Of a DNA stretch of 64,000 nt, positions 37,279-47,663 are shown piece after piece. Position numbers and translations under genes: made by a program. Each line of letters opens with the position of its first letter. Positions within the stretch are counted from its first letter, which is position 1. Origin of the DNA: Vitrella brassicaformis (lineage: Eukaryota > Sar > Vitrellaceae); contig CDMY01000477.1 of the NCBI GenBank assembly GCA_001179505.1, positions 113,107-177,106 on the forward strand, given 5' to 3'. The notes beneath the pieces are model-generated. The model was not told the DNA's origin, ran no database searches, and worked only from the letters and a program-made list of their open reading frames with translations.

Positions 37279-40200
37279 ATGAATCTATCCATCAGACCGT
37301 TGCACAACAGCACCCAGCCGTCCCTCTCACGCCTCGTGTGCCCCTCGACTGCCGGAACGAGAGGGAATGTTCACGACCGCCTGCGAGCTTTGGGTCGACA
37401 TTCGGCTGTCGCTGAAGAAGAAGCAGAATCAGGCAGTGACGATGGGAAACGCCCCTCACAGCAGAGGACCCTTCGGTAATTGATTGATCCGGCTCAATTC
37501 GCATCAACGAGCGGTCCACCAGCTGTGCTGTCTGGAGTGTGGTGTGTGCAGGTCTCCGTGACGACGGCTACGTGCGTCAGGGTGGCTACCGATACAAAGG
37601 GTCAGCCAAGGCATGCAAGATCACCAAGGAGACGATGAACAAACAAGGGTGATTCCCCATATCGTGTCTGTCTGTGTGCGTGAGTTTGCGTAGAGGTCTG
37701 AAGGATGGCAAGCGACACGGTCACGGCATCCTTCTCTACCCGTGAGCAATCACGAGGATATCTATCATGCACACATGAATGACTGACTGACTGACTGACG
37801 CATGACGTGAGCACCTCTCTGTTCTGTGTGTGCACTGCAGCAACGGTGCTGTGTATGCGGGTGAGTTTGCCGACCACTTCCAGAACGGATTCGGCGTCTA
37901 CGTCGCCCCCAACTTCAACAGATACGAAGGTCACCATACCACAACATCAAACACACCACACCATCACACACACCACACCGTCACACACACGGCACACATG
38001 TGTCTGTTGTGCGGCTGTGTTGGGTGGGTGCTTCAGGCCAGTGGAAGGACGGCAAGCGGGAGGGGGCGGGGATCGAACGACACTTTCGCTCGGGCGTCTC
38101 CTTCACGGGTGCGATGCGATGCGATGCGATGGGGGAGACAAACAGAGGGAGGGACACGGCCGACGGATGACGTGCGGCTGTGTGTGTGGTGTGCACTGCA
38201 GGCACATGGGTGGGCGACGTGCGTGACGGGGAGGGCGCCAGGTGGAAACCCAACGGACAAGTCGTGCGGTCAGTCCAGTCAGCTCGCGAATCACACAGAT
38301 AGATAGCATCGATGCGCACCCCTACCACATCTCATCTATTGTCTCCTCCGCCGTCGTGTGTGTTCCTGTACATGTGTATGTGTATGTGTATGTGTGTGAG
38401 TCAGAGAGGTGTGGCAGCGGGGTCAGCAGGTGACGCCGTCCGCCTTGGAGAGACAAGAAAGCGACTCCGTCTCAAGTATGCATGCCAACCTCACCTTACG
38501 CGCACACCCATTGCAATACACAGACACTAACGGCCCCCCACCTGTCTGCAGGTGGCACGGATGACGATGACGATTTGTTGGCTGCGGCCAGCCCCCCGCA
38601 CGACACCGACAGCAACTCGCCGGCGGTGCCTCACGCCAGACGACACAAGAGCAGGCGGCCCAAGGACCCTTCACCAGCCACACACGACCAAAGCAACCCC
38701 ACCGAGTTCATCAACCAACACATTTACACCCTCTCGCAGAAACTGCTGCAGCATCTGCGGGACGATGAGTGGGAGAGTGACTATGAGGGTGAGGACCCCC
38801 AGTGCCAGCAGTGGAGCGCCGTCCGCCACACGCTCACCGGGCTGGCGGAGCTGCACGCCCAGCACCAGCAGCAGAGCGGCGACATGGATGCGGGCAAGGA
38901 GTTCGGCAGCAGGAGCCAGTTTCTGCGGGCAATAGGGTACCACTGGCCGTATGTGGGTGGGTATGACCTGGAGCGGAGCCTCGACTACCTGCGCAGCCGC
39001 AATGTGGAGATCGCCGGGGCACAGGAGCTGGAGGAAGTCTACTTCCGTATCATGGACACTCCGGGTGGGTGGGGGGGTGCACGCCACGCCCTGGGCAGAT
39101 GTCTAGATGTGTCAATCTGTGTGTGTGGGTCAGTTGAGGAGTGGACTCCCTCAGAGGTCGGCGTGTGGCTCGCACAGAAGGACCTCTCACGGCTGATCGA
39201 AAACTTCATGTGAGTGTCAGTCATGTCAGAGAGAGCCCATTGGCCACCCTCACTCACACTCACACCCGACAATTTGACGCTTCTGTATGTATGTGTGCAG
39301 GGAGGCGCAGGTGACGGGCAAGAGGCTGCTGGACATGGACCACCGCGCCCTCAAGGAGGAGGTCAGCGTCATCCCTTTCGGCCACAGGGCAAGGGTCCTC
39401 AAGGCCATCAAGCAACTCAAGTAACTATCCCAACCCATCAGCACACACACACAGTCACACAAGCCACACACGTGTGTGCGAGTGCATTGCAGGGAGTTCA
39501 AGAAGAACCGCGACATCGGAATGTTCTACGAGACGCGCCGGGGCTCGGTGCCCATCCCGCCACCCGTCCCAGCCCTGCCCACCAAACAGCCGGACAGCGA
39601 CATCGACCCGCCCACGGCCAACTCGGGCGTCCAACAAAGGTAGGTAGGTATCTATTCATGTGTGTGTGTGTGGGTGGGAGAGAGGGAGAGAGCGAAAGAC
39701 ACAGACTGACAGCACAGCATCCTTGCGTGTGTGTGGTATGTATGCATGCCTATGGTATGGTGTGTGTCCGTCAGTGAGACCGACGACACGTCAGGAGACA
39801 TCCCCGACCCCCAGCGGAACGACAGGAAGCGCGAGGCCGTCATGATGACCGGCAGGGACAGGGCCAGGCAACAACAGTACGGACCTGACGCGCCACAACC
39901 GCCAAACGGACCACGTGGACAGGTGGGCTGACCGACACACAACACCATCCTCACCCTGTGCCTCATGGATGGATGCAGGAGTCTGGGAGTGAGCTGTCTC
40001 TGCCAGTGGGCAGCGGCGCGTCGGTGCCCCGCCACCCGCCCCGAAGGCGCCCCCGGTCGGACAGTGAGAGCACCGTGAGCGTGCCGCATGGCCTGGACCT
40101 CATCGACGCCAGGGCGCACGCGGCTTCCATCGCAATCGACTTCAAACAGCTCACTTTCCTCAAAAAGGCAATGGGAAACTCACACGCACCGCAGAGAGAA

Positions 40201-42085
40201 TGGGTTTGGTTTGCGTGTTGTCCATTTCATTTGTGTGTGGGGTGTGGTTGATTGGATGGTTTATGCAGATAGGTGAGGAGGGTCGCAGTCGCATGTACCG
40301 GGGTCGCTGGCTGGGCAAGGACGTGGCCATCAAGGTCTACAAGGGCAAACTACTCAGAGAGAAAATGTGGTACACGACTCCAGCCACTCACTACACCACA
40401 GACAGACCACACACGGCACCCCCCATGTGTGTGGTCTGTGTGTGTTTGTGCAGGGTGGAGTCATTGGTTGCCTTGAGTGAGATGCGCCACCCCCACATAG
40501 CGCTCTTCATGGGCATCGCCGTCAGACCAGAGGTCAGCAGATAAGATATACACCCAGACAGAGAGAGAGGACATGCTGGAACGAGGCTCGTCTGTCTGTG
40601 TCGCCTGTGTGTGTGTCAGCCGCCCACGTGCTGCATCGTGACAGAGTACCTGCCAAATGGATCCATATTCGAGTCAGCGAGCTACCAACCAACCACCTCT
40701 TCACACACACATGCCTGTGTGTGCCTGATCAGGTTGATCCACCCCAACACCCCCCAGTCGCTCGACCTGCCCTCCCACGCCGGCGGCCACACACGAACCG
40801 CCCCGCCCTCGTCATTCATGCCACCACACACACACGTAAACACCGCACCCCCATAGGATGCCTCGCACCATAACGCCACCCACTCACTCACTTGTCTCTC
40901 TGTGTGTGTCTGTGGTCAGGCGAGCTCCTCAGCAGCGAGCCGAGCGGCGGCAGCTCAGCAGGGCCGCGGGTTGGGCGCGTCGAGCAGCCATGCTGGCAGG
41001 GTTGGTGGTCGGCTGAAGCTCAAGGACGGGCCCGTCACCATACAGCTGCTGCTCAGAATCGCCAGGTGAGTCAGTGGCTTGTGGGCGGATGGAATGGGAT
41101 GGCTGAGTGCACTCGCTCATTGACTGGTGTGGCCGCCTGGTTGTTTGTGTGTGTAGGGGCATTGCCTTGGGCTGCGCCTACCTCCAAAAGAGAGGGGTAT
41201 GTCTTCACATGGAGAGAGGCAAAGGGGAGGCGATGCGGCCTGTATGTGTGTGTGTGTGTGTGTGTAGATTGGTCATTTGAATCTGAAGCCCTCCAACGTC
41301 CTCATCGACGAGACCATCAACGTCAAACTATGCGACTTTGGTAGGCACAGACACACACACACACTTCCCTCGCCACCTCCATCTTTGGGTACCCTTCCTC
41401 CCTCCCTGCCTCCTTTCGTTCGTCAGGTCTGCGTGACTTCGAGGAGGCCTTCCGCCCCCCTTACCGCGGCGAGCGGTGCAGGCGGCCGCTGGCCTGGTGC
41501 GCCCCTGAGGTGCTGCGCTCGGACAGTGCGCTGGGTCGCGACTGGACGGCAGACGTCTACTCGTTCGGGATGATCTTCTGGGAAATTGTTAGTCAAGCCC
41601 AACCGGACACACACACTCGCGTGGATGTCTGTGTATCTGCCTGTCTGTCTGTCTGGCGTGTCTGATTGCTCAGTTGACGTGCCGCGTCCCCTACAGCGAC
41701 CAAACCAATGCGCAGATCAAAGTAAGCGCATCGGTCACGACACACACATACACATACACTTCATCAGTGAGTCCCTCCCTCCTTCATCATCTCAGCAGTG
41801 TATTTGTCTGTCTGTCTGTCTGTCTGTCTGTCCCCTGGTCGATCATTCCATTGATGCGATGCGATGCGATGCGATGCGATGCAGGGTGCGGTGGGCTGGG
41901 GCGGCGACCGACCCGCCGAGCTCGAGGCGCCCGACCCCATGAAGATCCTGGTCACTGCATGCCTGCGCGACAACCCCGCCGAGCGGCCCACCTTCGAACA
42001 GATTCTAGACTACCTGCACAAGCTGCACGAGGCCGCCAACTCGACCGCTGAGGACGCCCTCATCACCTTCATGGACGGGCCGTGA
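37279..42085 (+). CDS. MORN-repeat / SAM-domain / TKL-type protein kinase fusion, HRD motif altered
   Basis: The order is an acidic amino end, about four MORN repeats (LKDGKRHGHGILLYPNG, 37699-38280), a disordered linker and a helical region (38555-39063). A SAM domain follows (EEWTPSEVGVWLAQKDLSRL with GKRLLDMDHRALKEEV, 39135-39423), then a proline-rich linker and a TKL/Raf-like kinase domain (40139-42050). The kinase keeps VAIKVYKG (lysine present), MRHPHIALFMGI, CIVTEYLPNGSIFE, LCDFG and WCAPEVL. The catalytic loop reads HLNLKPSNVL, so the HRD aspartate is asparagine and the arginine is leucine. The glycine loop (GEEGRSRMYRG) is also incomplete. It is likely a pseudokinase or a very weak enzyme. 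MORN repeats suggest membrane or cytoskeletal tethering. The start may be 37255 or 37279; the first exon lies back to back with the FAAL-like gene. The first intron boundary is uncertain. The stop is TGA 42083. Confidence 0.85.
38111..38130. repeat. (GCGAT)4 at an intron start
   Basis: Four pentamer copies follow directly after the donor (exon ends ACG G, intron begins gtgcgatg) in the MORN region of the kinase gene. Confidence 0.85.
41853..41882. repeat. (GATGC)6 forming an acceptor
   Basis: Six perfect pentamer copies end in gatgcag, so the last unit supplies part of the 3' splice site before the final kinase exon at 41885. Confidence 0.85.
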
Positions 42086-42636
42086 AGAAGGAGTCCATTC
42101 TCAGTGGGGAAGGGGGGGGCAGTGGGGGTGTGTATGTATGTGTGTGTGTCAGACACACGGACAGATGAGTAGGTGGTAGGGATTGTGCTGTGTGGTGTGT
42201 GTGTGGGAACAGTGCGTGTGTGTATTTTTTGCGATGCATGTGGTGTTTAATGAATCAGCAGTAGTGCACACGATAGCTAATGCGTCGCTTATCCTCCACA
42301 CAGACACACTCACACGCATGCACGCACAGCTCCTCCGTGTGAGTTCATGATTGTCCCACATAAACGAAGATATAGACACGCACACACATACACACACACA
42401 CAGACACACATACGTCCATACCGAAGAACCTACCGCACGCAGGCTTCCCTAGCTCCACTAAACGCCGTGTTGCCATCACATACGTACACAAAAAGCATCC
42501 TAATGACTCGTGTAGGAAGGTAGATACACAGACAGAAACCACACACACACACATAAACTCGTACGCAGATACACGAATCACAGAACCAGACAGCTGAAGG
42601 GCGGAAGACCCCTTTCAACTACACCCCCTGATTCAT
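42086..42636. other. convergent spacer, no gene seen
   Basis: About 550 bp of GT-rich and CA-rich simple sequence lie between the kinase stop and the end of the minus-strand gene. No coding pattern was seen. Confidence 0.6.
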
Positions 42637-43495
42637 TCATTCAGGTCTGTCTCCGTACACCAGCCGATACCGCCCACACAAATCACGCTCCGCCCTGAGC
42701 AGATCACTGGGACACATTCGCGCACACACGTGCAGACAGACAGACGGTTAGACAGACAGACAGACACACAGGCGTATGAATGCACAACGCTCATCAATCA
42801 ACCCATTCCCTCCCTGTCTGTCTGACTCACTTGTGTTCGTCGCCATAGCCCGCAAATTGGTCGCACATGCGTCCTCCCTTGAAGGCTTGGATCTCCCGCT
42901 CGATGTCGCCACGCGTGATGCCCTTGGCCTGCACCACAAAGCCACGCCACGCCCACCGTCACGCAACAGCTGACCCATTGGTTCATGACTGTACGTATTT
43001 TCGTTTACTTACCGGGTCAGCAGCAGTGATGGCCAGCGTGTTAAAGTGGCCTGGGTCATCCTCCCAGAAGATGGTGGTCGACTTGAAGTCACCCTTTTCG
43101 AAGTCCTGCTCGCCTGCATGCATGCATGCATGCATGCACGCATGAAAACAGCCAGCCACGTGCAGAGAATGACTGAGTGCACACCACCCCCGCCTGCCCT
43201 GCCCACCGTTGCCATCTCCCCGGGGTGCGCTGGTGAGGATGATGGACGGGAAGGGATACACCACCTCCTGCATGCTCTTCTTACTTTTCGGAGGCGCCTT
43301 CTGACCCAGCAACTTCATCTCTGCCAGCATCTCAGGATGAAGGATGGTCGACAGGTCGAAGCTCTGAGGCTCTCCAGCACGGTCGGCCGCCTTGACTTCC
43401 GCCAACACCTCCTTCAGCCGCTTGTCGTAGTCCACAGGACGGGGCGAGCCCTTCGGCCGGGGCACCTCCTTGTCCGGCTGGGCAGATGAGCTCAT
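42637..43495 (-). CDS. small soluble protein of unknown function
   Basis: Four exons join in phase: about 43207-43495, 43015-43115, 42833-42929 and 42637-42709. The joined protein has about 190 residues. It has a basic/proline-rich start (DKEVPRPKGSPRPVDYDKRL), a helical charged region (LKEVLAEVKAADRAGEP), then DFKSTTIFWEDDPGHFN with LAITAADP, GDIEREIQAFKGGRMCDQF and a final DLLRAERDLCGRYRLVYGD. No signal peptide or membrane span was seen. I do not recognise the family; the compact ordered pattern suggests a real, possibly conserved protein. The start is the first Met after which composition is protein-like (43495); a longer frame opens at 43642 but overlaps the divergent neighbour. Confidence 0.6.
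43116..43137. repeat. (GCAT)n self-complementary repeat in intron
   Basis: More than five GCAT copies make a perfect palindrome that could extrude as a hairpin. It lies in an intron of the small minus-strand gene. Confidence 0.85.
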
Positions 43496-43559
43496 GCTAC
43501 ACCACAATGACCGCTGTCCAAGGTGCAGATCGCAGGCAGATCTGCCTTCCTGAGCTCGC

Positions 43560-43973
43560 ATGCTTCCGAAGATGATGGAGGATTCATCGGAGGACGGCAA
43601 GACCTTCCGGCTGATCATCCTGATCGTCTTCTGCGTCATCATCGCCGTATGCGGCGCCGCATGTCAGTCAGTGCCACAAAGCGCACACACCTCGCCAATG
43701 AATGAACGTCTGCATGCATTCTTGTGTGCAGGTGCGGTGTGCTGCTGCTTTGTCTGTCCGCCGTTGATAAGGTTCAAGCAGTATAGCGACAGGAGGGGCG
43801 GCATACCGGCGGGCAACATAAAGGGCGGCGGGGCGGGCGGTGTGGTGGCGCTGTCTGTGCTGTTGGGCAAGCCGACCAGCAGAAAGCCGCCGGACCACCA
43901 GCACAACCACAACGACAACCAGCAGCCTGACAGGGCATCGACGAGCGACACTGCAGCGGTGGACGTGGAGTGA
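43560..43973 (+). CDS. small single-span membrane protein of unknown function
   Basis: Two exons are visible: 43560 to about 43662 and about 43732-43973, joined in phase (GCC GCA T / GT GCG GTG). The protein has a short acidic start (MMEDSSEDGKTF) and one membrane span (LIILIVFCVIIAVCGAAC). A cysteine cluster follows (AVCCCFVCPP), a possible palmitoylation site. The cytoplasmic-type tail is Gly-, His-, Asn- and Asp-rich. It is about 115 residues long. The ATG lies 64 bp from the start of the divergent minus-strand gene. A second in-frame Met at 43575 is an alternative start. The family is not recognised. Confidence 0.55.
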   Translation: MLPKMMEDSSEDGKTFRLIILIVFCVIIAVCGAACQSVPQSAHTSPMNERLHAFLCAGAVCCCFVCPPLIRFKQYSDRRGGIPAGNIKGGGAGGVVALSVLLGKPTSRKPPDHQHNHNDNQQPDRASTSDTAAVDVE

Positions 43974-44397
43974 GTGGGAGACCAACCAGCAGTAGCACTG
44001 CAGCACGGAGGTTAGGTTGTGTACAGCGGCTGGCTGGGTAGATGGATGGATGGATGGAGGGCTGCACGCAAAGAGCCTTCTTCGTGTTGGCGGGGGCGGG
44101 TGTGTGGGCGATGGATGTACATACGCTGTCGTCAGACTGATGCGTACCGTACGGACACGGCTGAATGAAAGCTCTCTGGTCTGTCCGATCCATGCTGTTG
44201 ATTGACACGACAGACACCCACACAGAGTCGGTCGGTCCGTCGCAACCTCAGTCAGTGGCGCACAGAGACACTCATGTGACTGACCAACCACCATCCCACC
44301 GACACAAAGACAGACAGACAGACAGACAGGCACATCGTAGTAGGTAGGTACATTACAGCTGCCGAGCAAACGAAACCAACGATTGATGCAGCAAGCA

Positions 44398-44428
<31 letters not shown>

Positions 44429-47400
44429 GCGACATTGAAGGAACGAAGGAAAGGGCGAAGGAAAGCCTTATCGATATTATGGATGCTATGGATGGATGGA
44501 TGGATTGACGGCATTGAATCAACCAACCAATCAATGAAAACAAGGAAAAGGCAAGGCAGAGCAAAGCAAAGGGGAGAGGGTGTGAGGGGGTCAGTCAGTG
44601 AGTGAGCGTAGCCACATCGATGTGTGCTGCCATCGCATACCAAGATGGCAGAAAAATAATCACACATAAACACATAAGCACCACGACAGGGGGGAGGGAG
44701 GGAGGGAGGGAGGAGATAGCAAACAGACGGAGAAAAATAGAGCGGTCGTCACGACGTCCCTCATGGCACCCATAGCAGCGCACACACGGAACGAACGAAG
44801 AGCCGACACGCGCTCACATACAGACAAGACACTCACACACACAGGTAGACACTCACTCACTCATGTCATGGATAGGAGCGTTATCTATCTATCTATCGGT
44901 CTGGCGCACACACACGTGCACACGAATCAAGGTAGGTAGTGTAGGCATGTATGTATGTATGCAGGTAGGTATGTATTGGAAGGCGGGCGTGGGTCGGTAC
45001 GATAGATATGCGATGCCTATTGACCCGCCCGCCTCCCTCCCTCCCTGTGTGCAATCGATCGTCACACGGAAAAAAAGGTAGGTGACCCTCTCACACGAAC
45101 CAACCGCAGCATCAATCAAAGTAGAGTAGAACATATAACCCTCACACCCACACACGCACACGCAGGCAGACAGACAGACAGACAGCCTGGTGAAAAACAG
45201 ACGATCAGCCGGCACCCCGGGGAGCCCTCGCAGCCCTCTCGGACACGCTTTGCACATGGACTTGAAACCAACACATACATACATAGGATAGATAGCCATA
45301 CACCACACCACAAGAGAAAGTACTTACTTGGGCTCATTGATGATGACATAGGCACCCACCGCATGTGTGTATGTATGTATGTGTGCAGGCACTCCAAAAT
45401 CGCCTCAGCGAACGATTTGCAGCTAGCTACATAGGATAGCTTGCCCTCACCCAGGTGTGCACACCGTGCCGCACCATTGAGGGAGAAAAATGAGCAGCGA
45501 TTGAGAGTAGCCCCCCCCCCGTGTGTGGGTATGAAAGTGACAAGGGTATGAATTGCCGCCCGGCTGGCAGGCAGGCCGACAGGGCGTGGCGTCTGGCTGG
45601 CTGGTGTGGCATGGCACGGACACACACGCAGAGACACACACGCACAAGCACCACGAGAAAAATGGAGAGAGTCAGTGTGTGCATGTGGGTGTGGTGTGTG
45701 TGGTGTACGTGTGTGTGTATCGGTCGGTAGGACAGATAAAGTTTGATTGTATGCTCTCTTGTACACTCAGACAGACAGACAGACACTCAAAAAACATACA
45801 CACATACACACGTACATACATACACACCGATGGCAATGTCTAGCACTATCCCACCCGCTCTCGCACACCCGTCCTCCCTCGCTGTCTGGCGGGTATGACT
45901 TCACTGACTCTCACGCGAAAAACGCCTCAGCGCGCCCTCTCTGCTCTCTGCTCTCTCTCACGTCACCACGACAGCACGCGAATCCATTCGGATGCACACA
46001 CACATGCATGTGATGTGCATGTGTGTCCGTAGGTACGTAAGCGTGTGTGTCAGGATCTCCTGCTCGCATCGGAGCGATCCCATCCCACCCAATCAGCGGA
46101 CACACACACACACACACACGACGTGAGTGCGTCATTCTCGCCTCCCTTCCTCCCCCCTTCTCACTTGAACAGTGAAGTGTATGCAGAAGCGATAGCAGCC
46201 TCACTCATTGGTACTTAGGTACGATTGTGTGGTGTGTGTATGGACGAGGAAAAATCACAGCGCCATATAACAGACAGACAGACAGCCATCCAGACATTTC
46301 TACAGGTCAAAAATCATCAGGTGCGTGCGCTGACCAGCCGCACGGCAGAAGAGCGAGAGAATACGATACGCCGACATAGAGAGAGGCACAGACAGAGAGA
46401 GAGAGAGAGAGAGAGATGGCGTGATGTGGAGACAGAGAGAGGGAAAAGAAGTCTCAACAAACTCGTATATTGGGGTGCGGTGCGATGTGCATAGGCACAC
46501 CGGCCGGCCGACATGAATGCAATGCGTGCCTCTTCCCTCCCTCCCTCCTCTGTGGATGCCTGCCATCATCACGGTAGGTACCTACAGATAGAGGCAAGGA
46601 GTGTCAAGTAGATACGATAGATACGTAGAGTGCGAAAAAACAGCTAACCCCCCACGAGAAAGCGCAACACACAGCCCCACCCACAGCAGTGTATCCACCC
46701 ATCCCATCCATCCGTTCTTGTTTGTGTGTGCCCATGTCGCGGAGTGCGACAATGCCATCCGCATGGAACTAGAGTGGCTGACACGAGTGTGCCCGGATCA
46801 GTCACCCTTGCGTGAGGACAGCATCGGCGGACTGCGAGACACATTCACACCAACCACCACCACCACAAACAAGGACAGCAAACCCACGAGGGTGTCTTGT
46901 CTCGCCACGGCATCCCACGCAAGGTTGCCAAGCTGGCTGGCTGGCTGGCTGTGCGTGTCCTGCGTCCATGCGTGCTGTGACCACCGCGCTGGGATACCGA
47001 CCAATGAACCCCGACAAGTGTGTTGTTGGTGCCACTGGTAGGCAACCTCGCGCAGACGGTCACAGCCATGCAATGCACATGGAAGGACACGACAGATAGA
47101 TCAGCAAGCAAGTGAAAACAAACAAAGCGCAGCCAGTGATCGATCTCCGCCCGCCTCCATTCCCTCCCTCCCTCCCTCCGTTTGTAGTGCAACCCAGCCC
47201 CCCACACGCCACGCCACGCACATTACATACATAATGACACACACCACACACCACATGCCGTGCCGCATTCGCGGGATGCACCACACATCAACACATACAC
47301 ACACGCGCAAGAGGCCTCTCTCTCTCGTAGCATAGCACAGCGCAGCGCAGCACAGAGGTAGTCTGTGGGCACGTAAGCAGACAGGTAGATAGGAGCGTTA

Positions 47401-47663
47401 TGTGTCTGTCGGTATGCATCCAGGTAGTAGGTATGTACGCAGCCACGCACAAGCACATGAGCAGCGGCCTGTCTGTCTGTCCAGCTCGTCTTCTCTCCTC
47501 TCGTCAGTCATCTCTTGGAGCACAACCCTCCCTCTTTCTCTCTCTGCGCGTCACGCTCTCCCCTCCAAAACGGGTCGACTCGCTACTCATCAGGTCGCAT
47601 GGCTGCTCTCATCTCATTCTCTCCCTCTCCCTCTAGCTCTCCGTCTGTCTGTCTGTCTGTCTC
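43974..47663. other. 3.7-kb convergent spacer dominated by simple repeats
   Basis: No exon-like pattern was found on either strand. The region holds GGAT runs (44041-44058), GACA runs (44306-44330), CA runs (44400-44429), GGGA runs (44690-44712), ATCT runs (44883-44897), GTAT runs (44947-44962) and GA runs (46396-46416). Short open frames across these tracts are low-complexity by-products of the repeats. A weak coding signal for an unseen small gene cannot be excluded. Confidence 0.7.

Noticed and set aside
43974-47663. Tandem tetramer arrays resembling CRISPR-like regular repeats
   Set aside because: Units are 2-5 bp without unique spacers; these are microsatellites.
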